Shown here piece after piece: positions 6,815 through 11,254 of a stretch of DNA of 11,254 nt. The notes beneath the pieces were generated by a model. It was not told the origin of the DNA, made no database searches, and saw only the letters and a program-made list of their open reading frames with translations. Source of the DNA: Pseudomonadota bacterium (GTDB taxonomy: Bacteria; Myxococcota_A; Polyangia; Fen-1088); the NCBI GenBank assembly GCA_023438785.1, contig JAEXQJ010000389.1:1-11254 (forward strand), given 5' to 3'. The position numbers and the translations under genes are program-made. Numbering within the stretch: position 1 is the first letter of the stretch; each line of letters opens with the position of its first letter.

Positions 6815-7345
6815 CTATTCTGCGGCAATGGCCAGGGTGAGGCGCTTCGCCTGTCCGGCCCGCAGGTAATCAACCACCAAGGTCGTGTCGGTTCGCAGAT
6901 CGTTGAAGACCGTGAACGCTTGCTCCGGCCGTTCGATGGGCTTGCCGTTGACCTGGGTCACCACGTCGCCGGGCTGCAGATCGATCTCGCGGTAGCAGGG
7001 ATCGCCTGGATACAAACGAACGATCTCCCAGCCCTGGAACTTGGCCCTGGCCAGCTTCTGTTTGACCTCGGCTCCCCCCGCCAGCCAGCGTCCCACGCCC
7101 GCATCAACGGCCTGGATCACCGCCCGCCGGCGCAGGACCCCCGGCCGGAGGAAGGCGTCGCAGGTGGCCGGCTTGCTGTCCGCGGCGGAAGGGGCAGGGG
7201 ACGCGTAGGCGATGGGCGTCGGTGAATCCGGCACGGGCGGCAAGGGCTCGGTTTCTCGCTGTGTGGTCGCGCAGGCCAGCAGGAGCGTGGCCCCGCCGAG
7301 GATTCCAGCGCGGAAGATACGGGCACAGGGGCAAGCCAGCGGCAT
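6815..7345 (-). CDS. Lipoprotein with C-terminal PDZ domain
   Basis: 176 residues. A signal peptide ends in a lipobox, LLAC, with the lipidated Cys at 25. Position +2 is Ala, which predicts outer-membrane sorting under the E. coli rule. A Pro-rich spacer (about 30-57) follows, then a region (about 70-115) and a PDZ fold at about 112-174, with EIDLQPGDVVTQVNGKPIE as the typical carboxylate-loop/GxxVxxVNG part. The layout resembles the periplasmic PDZ part of type II secretion protein C, but no other secretion genes are nearby, so a GspC role is not supported. Two cysteines (in ATCDAF and DPCYRE) could pair. The gene follows tmk after 12 bases, and its ribosome-binding site overlaps the tmk stop, so it is almost surely in one operon with tmk. 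It converges on the kinase-like gene with a 17-base gap. Partner and function are unknown. Confidence 0.82.
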   Translation of the reverse strand: MPLACPCARIFRAGILGGATLLLACATTQRETEPLPPVPDSPTPIAYASPAPSAADSKPATCDAFLRPGVLRRRAVIQAVDAGVGRWLAGGAEVKQKLARAKFQGWEIVRLYPGDPCYREIDLQPGDVVTQVNGKPIERPEQAFTVFNDLRTDTTLVVDYLRAGQAKRLTLAIAAE

Positions 7346-7352
7346 GGGGCGA

Positions 7353-7359
7353 TCCTCTC
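7353..7359 (-). promoter_or_regulatory. Ribosome-binding site of PDZ lipoprotein gene
   Basis: On the minus strand this reads GAGAGGA, seven bases before the ATG at 7345. It overlaps the tmk stop codon (7358-7360), which suggests translational coupling. Confidence 0.6.
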
Positions 7360-7993
7360 ACGTCGAGCCGGTGGATGCTAACCGCTGATCCACCACGGCC
7401 AAGATGGCCTCGGTCACCTGATCCGGCGGCGCCGTACCATCGACGATGACGGCTTGGGCCTCGGCCCGCGCCAGACGCCGGTAGGTCTCCGCCACTCGAC
7501 CCTGGGTCGCGTCCGCGTCGTAGCGCTCGACCGGCCGGCCAGCCGCTCGTCGTCGGTCCGCCGCGACCTCGACGGGAACGTCGAGGAGAAGCGTGAGGTC
7601 GGGCGTGCGGACCCCACGCGCCAGTTGCGCCACCCAGGCGCAATCGGCCTCCTCAGCCTGGTAGGCCAAGGAGGACATCAGGTAGCGGTCCGACACCACG
7701 ATCGTGCCCGCCGCGAGGTGTGGCTCGATCTCGCGCTGCAGGTGATCCAAGCGGTCTGCCGCAAACAGCAGGGCCATGGTGCGGCCGTTCACCGCCGTCC
7801 CGTCAGCCATGCGGTGCTGGCCCATGAGGATTTGGCGCAAGAGCTGGCCGACAGCGCCGCCGCTTGGCTCCCTTGTGGCGTGCGCGGCCTGTCCCCTTCG
7901 CCGCAAGCGCGCCACCAGACGCTCGGCCTGGGTGGTCGTGCCCGATCCGTCGATGCCTTCCAAGACAATGAGTTGACCCGTCGTAGGAGCCAC
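7358..7993 (-). CDS. tmk: Thymidylate kinase (dTMP kinase) with atypical P-loop
   Basis: Phosphorylates dTMP to dTDP with ATP, feeding DNA synthesis. 211 residues, the normal length. Family marks are the P-loop region LEGIDGSGTTTQ (11-22), TREPS (40-44), LLFAADR with Arg81 (75-81), the DRY motif at 102-104 in VVSDRYLMSSLAYQ, and a LID region with RPVERYDAD. The Walker A lysine is replaced by Thr19 (codon ACG at 7939-7937), whereas nearly all P-loop kinases have GKT/GKS. The rest of the enzyme looks intact, so I expect it still to act as a dTMP kinase by another way of holding the phosphates. The start is GTG with no Shine-Dalgarno sequence. A -10-like TAGAAA (8008-8003, minus strand) lies nine bases upstream, so the message may be nearly leaderless. 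It is followed directly by the PDZ lipoprotein and diverges from the Cys-rich lipoprotein. Confidence 0.93.
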   Translation of the reverse strand: MAPTTGQLIVLEGIDGSGTTTQAERLVARLRRRGQAAHATREPSGGAVGQLLRQILMGQHRMADGTAVNGRTMALLFAADRLDHLQREIEPHLAAGTIVVSDRYLMSSLAYQAEEADCAWVAQLARGVRTPDLTLLLDVPVEVAADRRRAAGRPVERYDADATQGRVAETYRRLARAEAQAVIVDGTAPPDQVTEAILAVVDQRLASTGST

Positions 7994-8018
7994 AGCGGCG
8001 CGTTTCTACACCAATCCC

Positions 8019-8031
8019 CGCCTGCCAGGCG
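8019..8031. repeat. 13-bp perfect palindrome in the divergent tmk/lipoprotein gap
   Basis: CGCCTGCCAGGCG has 6-base arms around one central base. It sits midway between the two divergent genes, and its left arm occupies the place of a -35 box 17 bases before the TATACT box. A regulator dimer could bind here, but this is inference only. Confidence 0.35.
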
Positions 8032-8070
8032 ACGGGTGTCCTATACTCGCGCGCGAGGTTCCCGTCGCCT
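8027..8070. repeat. 10-bp perfect inverted repeat flanking the -10 box
   Basis: AGGCGACGGG (8027-8036) and CCCGTCGCCT (8061-8070) are perfect inverted copies separated by 24 bases that hold the TATACT box and the presumed start of transcription. The left arm overlaps the end of the 13-bp palindrome. The left arm would lie before the transcript start, so a DNA-level site is more likely than an mRNA hairpin. Confidence 0.45.
8042..8047 (+). promoter_or_regulatory. -10 promoter element of Cys-rich lipoprotein gene
   Basis: TATACT matches five of six consensus bases in an otherwise GC-rich gap, 25 bases before the ATG at 8073. No good -35 is present, which suggests either activation by a regulator or a different sigma factor. 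A GAGG at 8055-8058 is the only Shine-Dalgarno-like sequence and is rather far (14 bases) from the ATG. Confidence 0.5.
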
Positions 8071-8072
8071 TC

Positions 8073-9572
8073 ATGCTGCGTTCTCGTCTTGTTGTCGCCG
8101 TCCGCGTCCTTGTGGCCGCAGCGACTTGTTCGGCGCTGTGCGCGTGCAAGCGAACGCCGGTCGCTAGCAACACTGGCGCCAAGGACGCCCCGCTGGCTGC
8201 CGCGCGCGACGTGTTGTGTCTGGAGCAGGCGGATGGCTGCCTCTACTGCATGGGACGCGACGGCGAGGCCGCTTTCCTTGACCCGGATCAGTCCCGGCCG
8301 CTGGTGTGCGATCCCAAAGACGAGGACGCCTGCGTGGAGTTCTGTTCCACGCTGATGCCCCCTTGCGCCTTGCCGTGGAGCGGGGGACCGAGCTGCGTGC
8401 TCGACTCGGAGCTGGCCTTCCATCGGGCCATCTTCAACCGCGACACGTCCGATCGCCCGGAGGTCGTGTTGCCCGGTCGGGTGGTGGACGATGCGGGCCG
8501 TCGGCTAGAAGACGTTCGCGTGGACATCTGGGTTTCGCGCGGCAACCGGCTCACGCCCATCGGTGAGGAAGTGTCGGGCAAGGACGGGACCTTCAAGATT
8601 CACCTGCGCAGCGGACCATGGACCTACGTGCTCCGCCTCAGCCACGCCGGGTTGGCCAGCGAAATCGTGGATCGCCTTTCGGCCGATCGGCTGCCTGTAG
8701 GTGCCGCCGCCGCGACACGCACGTTTCGGATGGGGCCGGAGATGGTCGTTCGAGGCAGGGTCGTGGATGCGGTGTCGGGGGCGCCGGTGGCCGACGCTCA
8801 GATACACGCCGTGCGCAGTCCCGAGGATCCAGTCGATGTCTCGGAGGCGCGTACCGCGGAGGACGGAAGCTTCACCCTGGGGCAGCTTGAATCGCGCCGC
8901 TACGCCCTGCGCGTGACCAAGTTCGGCTGGTTGCCGATGGTCCACAGGACGCAAGTCACGACCCCCGCCTCGCGTGTGCTGGTCAAGCTGGCCCCTGCCA
9001 CGGCCGTTCGAGGCGTGGTCACGGACGCGGATGGGAATCCCGAGCCGAGCGCCACGGTGGCGGCTGTCCTCGCGGAGGCGCCGGGGACGCCCAGCCTGCC
9101 GATCTTCTGGACCAGCGATGCCGAGGGCAAATTCGCGCAGGACCGGTTTGCCCCCGGGACCTATTACCTGTGGGCCCGTCGCGGCGACATGCTGGTGTAC
9201 CCGCCGGAAAAGATCGAGCTCGAAGCGGGCAACGAAGCGGAGGTCGAGCTGCACGTGACCCACAAGGGCGGGCGCGTGACGGGCCAGATCTCGCCGGCCC
9301 CGGGCACGCGTTTGTCGAGCGACACGCGCGTGGTCCTGGTGAGCCGGCCACCCTCGCTGGCTTTTCCCCGTCCGGCCGTCAGCCGTCTCGATGCGGAAGG
9401 ACGGTTCACCCTGGCCGGGGTCCTGCCGGGGCGCTACGAAGTGCGCGTGCGCAACGCGGGACAGACCATGAGCATCGTGGCCGGCTCCGCGGAGGTCGAG
9501 ATTCCCATCGACCCCGCCACGACGGTGACGCTCAAGGAACCGCTCATCGTGCGCCACCAGATCGGCGAGTAG
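8073..9572 (+). CDS. Lipoprotein with Cys-rich head and carboxypeptidase-regulatory-like repeats
   Basis: 499 residues. A signal peptide ends in LCAC, with Cys25 as the predicted lipidation site. A short linker leads to a cysteine-rich segment with eight Cys between 49 and 108, which would allow four disulfides outside the cytoplasm; I do not recognise this domain. Then come four beta-sandwich repeats of the carboxypeptidase-regulatory/transthyretin-like type, starting near 131 (VLPGRVVDD), 224 (MVVRGRVVD), 312 (VRGVVTDADG) and 402 (VTGQISPA). Each runs through a DG-x-F turn and a PG/SR-x-Y strand (KDGTFKI, EDGSFTL, AEGKFAQ, AEGRFTL; GTYYLWA, GRYEVRV). Such repeats usually bind partners or act as spacers at the cell surface and have no catalytic role. 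No peptidase domain follows. The gene diverges from tmk and converges on the PilZ gene with a 12-base gap. It is probably in the outer membrane; its function is unknown. Confidence 0.85.
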   Translation: MLRSRLVVAVRVLVAAATCSALCACKRTPVASNTGAKDAPLAAARDVLCLEQADGCLYCMGRDGEAAFLDPDQSRPLVCDPKDEDACVEFCSTLMPPCALPWSGGPSCVLDSELAFHRAIFNRDTSDRPEVVLPGRVVDDAGRRLEDVRVDIWVSRGNRLTPIGEEVSGKDGTFKIHLRSGPWTYVLRLSHAGLASEIVDRLSADRLPVGAAAATRTFRMGPEMVVRGRVVDAVSGAPVADAQIHAVRSPEDPVDVSEARTAEDGSFTLGQLESRRYALRVTKFGWLPMVHRTQVTTPASRVLVKLAPATAVRGVVTDADGNPEPSATVAAVLAEAPGTPSLPIFWTSDAEGKFAQDRFAPGTYYLWARRGDMLVYPPEKIELEAGNEAEVELHVTHKGGRVTGQISPAPGTRLSSDTRVVLVSRPPSLAFPRPAVSRLDAEGRFTLAGVLPGRYEVRVRNAGQTMSIVAGSAEVEIPIDPATTVTLKEPLIVRHQIGE

Positions 9573-9584
9573 GCGGCCGGGCGA

Positions 9585-9977
9585 TCAGTTCAGAACACGG
9601 AAACGCTGCAGACAGTCCTCGAGGATCTGCCGACTCTCGTTCTCGAACTCATTGAAGCGTACGGCCATCCCCGTGCACGTGCGCGTGACCCCCGCCTGCA
9701 CATAGTTGATGAAGTAGTGGTTCTTGACCTCGCCCAGGGCGACGACCTCCGCGCTCTCGTCGCCATTGAGGAAGGAAACGCGGACCCGCGCGCCCAGCGG
9801 GAGCGGCTCGCGGGTCTCCAGGAAGATCCCCCCCGCGGACACGTTGCGGGCGATGCAGCTCATCTGGCCGAAGAGGATGGATTCCACGCGCACCGGGAAG
9901 ACCTTGTCGAAGCGAAGGTGCTGGCGCTTTTCGGCCGGGGAGGGGCAGGGAGCATCGGCGGGGAGGCTGTGTCTCAT
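9585..9977 (-). CDS. PilZ domain protein (c-di-GMP receptor)
   Basis: 130 residues made almost wholly of one PilZ domain. Both c-di-GMP-binding motifs are present: RxxxR as RQHLR (Arg18, Arg22) and the D/NxSxxG motif as NVSAGG (45-50). Intact binding is therefore expected. After the motif come the barrel strands with GIFLET, PLGARVRVSF and a GMAVRF strand near the end. It has no output or enzyme domain, so it should act by binding another protein, as stand-alone PilZ proteins do in motility and exopolysaccharide control. The start is ATG; I see no clear Shine-Dalgarno sequence. It diverges from the sensor-like gene at 10097, with 119 bases between. A GTGG...CCAC dyad lies just upstream of the start (9978-9993). 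The partner cannot be named from sequence. Confidence 0.92.
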   Translation of the reverse strand: MRHSLPADAPCPSPAEKRQHLRFDKVFPVRVESILFGQMSCIARNVSAGGIFLETREPLPLGARVRVSFLNGDESAEVVALGEVKNHYFINYVQAGVTRTCTGMAVRFNEFENESRQILEDCLQRFRVLN

Positions 9978-10078
9978 GTGGTCACAGTGCCACAGGGGGA
10001 AATGAAGTCAAGAAACCTACATGTGGGACACCGCCCGCCTTGCGCCCGGCGTTGAATGCCTTTACCTTCGCAGCCGAC

Positions 10079-10086
10079 GAGGAGAG
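10079..10086 (+). promoter_or_regulatory. Ribosome-binding site of sensor-like gene
   Basis: GAGGAGAG ends ten bases before the ATG at 10097. A closer ATG at 10093 is out of frame and stops after four codons. The rest of the 119-base gap (9978-10096) holds only weak promoter-like matches (TTGCGC at 10040 with TACCTT 17 bases later). Confidence 0.5.
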
Positions 10087-10096
10087 CGGCTTATGC

Positions 10097-11254
10097 ATGC
10101 TGCCTAACGCAAGGACGACACGCAACGAGGTCGCAGCTTCGCTGGGAGAAATCGAGGCCTTGGTGGCGGCAAAGGGGCGCTCCGAGGCCAGGTCGCTGGT
10201 GGAGTTTCTGCGGGCGGAGAACATCAACGTGCAGGTCGCTGGGAGCGCGGACGGGGCCTTCGAGGACGCGCTCCTTCATCGTCCGAACGTGGTCTTCATC
10301 GACGAGCACATCTCGCCGGCCGGCGGGGTCGATGTCTGCGAGCGGCTGAAGGGCCATCCACGCACGCATTTCATCCCTGTGATCGTGTGCTCGGGGGGCG
10401 ACGAAGCCCAACGCCTGGCGGCGCTGGGGGTTGGCGCGGACGCGGTGTTCACGCCCAGCGTGGAGGCCCTGGAACGTCGTACGCGCTTGTGGGCGCTCCT
10501 GCGGTCGGAGGCGCTCCAGCGTCGCGAGGAGAAGAAGCGGCTTTCTCAGTCCACGGCGATCCAGACACGCCGCCGGTGGGTCCGCAGCCTGGCCCACGAT
10601 CTACAAAACGCCATCGGGGCGGTTCAGGCCAACTTCGAGTTTCTTGCCCAGGAGGCCCTGTCTCGCGGTCCCATCGGTCCGGACATGCAGGAGTGCCTGC
10701 AGGACAGCCGGTCCTTGTTCCAGGAACTGTCGCGGGGGCTGCGCACCGTGCTGGCCTTCGAGCGATTCGAATCCGAATCCGTGACCTTGCGGGAGAAGCC
10801 CGTCTCGCTGGGCGAGTTGGCGCACGCCGCACGTGAAACCCTGGCCTGGATCGCGGGCAGCAGCGGCAAGTCGATCACCATCGAGGAGCCCGGCGAGCGG
10901 CAACCCGTGCGCGGAGACGTCGAGTATCTGCGTGAGGCCCTGACCAACCTCATCGCCTTCACGCTTCGTCAGGCGGGCAATCGACTGTGCCGCATTCGCA
11001 TCTCCAGCCAGGCTGGGCTGTGCCGGGTCAGCGTGGCGGGCGACCAGGACCGTGTGCCTGCCGAGTTGCGCGAGCGAATCTTCGAACCCTACGCGGTCCT
11101 GGGCCAGCAGCAGTCGCTGGTCGGCCACGGTTTGGGTTTGGCCTTGGCACAGGTGATCGTAGAAGTTCACGGAGGAAGAATTTGGGTAGAGGATATTCCC
11201 CGCGGTGGCACGGCCTTCGTCATCGAGCTGCCCCTGTGCGGGCCTCCTCCCACC
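10097..11254 (+). CDS. Receiver-like plus histidine-kinase-like protein, both domains degenerate; 3' end outside window
   Basis: 386 codons are open from ATG at 10097 to the last base without a stop. Residues about 18-130 form a receiver-like fold: Asp69 sits where the phospho-acceptor should be (VVFIDEH) and Ser99 is kept, but the acidic pair is Ala24-Ala25 and the conserved Lys is Thr119. A helical linker (RREEKKR) follows. Then an H-box-like segment, LAHDLQNAIGAV, with His167, and a HATPase region with N-box N284 but Phe288 in place of the metal-binding Asn, a G1 box GDQDR (315-319) instead of DNGPG, and an intact G2 box GHGLGLAL (343-350) followed by VHGGRIWVED. By family knowledge these changes should weaken phosphorylation and ATP binding. 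No membrane segment is seen, so it is cytoplasmic. It diverges from the PilZ gene. It could be a regulatory pseudo-kinase, or a hybrid whose remaining part lies downstream. Confidence 0.88.
   Translation, partial: MLPNARTTRNEVAASLGEIEALVAAKGRSEARSLVEFLRAENINVQVAGSADGAFEDALLHRPNVVFIDEHISPAGGVDVCERLKGHPRTHFIPVIVCSGGDEAQRLAALGVGADAVFTPSVEALERRTRLWALLRSEALQRREEKKRLSQSTAIQTRRRWVRSLAHDLQNAIGAVQANFEFLAQEALSRGPIGPDMQECLQDSRSLFQELSRGLRTVLAFERFESESVTLREKPVSLGELAHAARETLAWIAGSSGKSITIEEPGERQPVRGDVEYLREALTNLIAFTLRQAGNRLCRIRISSQAGLCRVSVAGDQDRVPAELRERIFEPYAVLGQQQSLVGHGLGLALAQVIVEVHGGRIWVEDIPRGGTAFVIELPLCGPPPT

Noticed and set aside
7803..8423. Minus-strand frame spanning the tmk start and the lipoprotein N-terminus
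   Set aside because: It crosses a promoter region and is in a different frame from tmk, with no conserved sequence.
8505..9557. Open minus-strand frame of 350 codons opposite the repeat lipoprotein
   Set aside because: Antisense shadow; the + strand protein has a lipobox and four regular repeats, while this one shows nothing but Arg/Gly/His-rich sequence.
9978..10011. Sigma-54 or sigma-70 promoter for the PilZ gene
   Set aside because: TGGCAC on the minus strand is not followed by GC at the required distance, and TTGACT (10011-10006) has no -10-like partner at 16-18 bases.

Overview
The window is a GC-rich, gene-dense stretch of a bacterial chromosome. It most resembles the Myxococcota (former Deltaproteobacteria). 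The reasons are an N-terminal zinc ribbon fused to an eukaryotic-type kinase domain with a single membrane segment and a long Pro/Ala linker, an HRDVxPQN catalytic loop, several lipoproteins, a PilZ protein, and housekeeping genes of proteobacterial type. This placement is an inference from gene style. There is no rRNA, tRNA, CRISPR array, transposase or phage gene. No gap between genes exceeds about 145 bases.

Left part (1-4417, + strand): a tightly packed run of a partial NAD-dependent sugar epimerase, yicC, gmk and a bifunctional (p)ppGpp synthetase/hydrolase (RSH). Two of the junctions are ATGA stop/start overlaps, which suggests one transcript with translational coupling. Gmk makes the GDP that feeds GTP and (p)ppGpp synthesis, so gmk and rsh are functional neighbours. 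The rpoZ gene that sits between them in enterobacteria is missing here.

Middle (4418-6797, + strand): a 55-residue very basic small protein with a possible leaderless promoter, then a 666-residue membrane protein with a zinc ribbon and a Ser/Thr kinase-like domain. That domain keeps the VAIK lysine and the HRD aspartate, but the DFG aspartate is Asn and two other conserved positions are changed, so it looks like a pseudokinase.

Right-middle (6815-9572): a minus-strand pair, tmk (thymidylate kinase with a Thr in place of the Walker A lysine) followed by a PDZ lipoprotein whose ribosome-binding site overlaps the tmk stop. Diverging from tmk is a + strand lipoprotein with a cysteine-rich head and four carboxypeptidase-regulatory-like beta-sandwich repeats. 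The 79-base divergent gap holds a good -10 box, a 13-bp palindrome and a 10-bp perfect inverted repeat.

Right end (9585-11254): a canonical PilZ c-di-GMP-binding protein on the minus strand, and diverging from it a gene running off the window (at least 386 residues) with a receiver-like domain followed by a histidine-kinase-like core. Both modules lack several residues needed for ordinary phosphotransfer chemistry, so this also looks like a degenerate signalling protein. The most notable theme is two independent signalling proteins whose catalytic motifs have been selectively lost while the folds appear kept.
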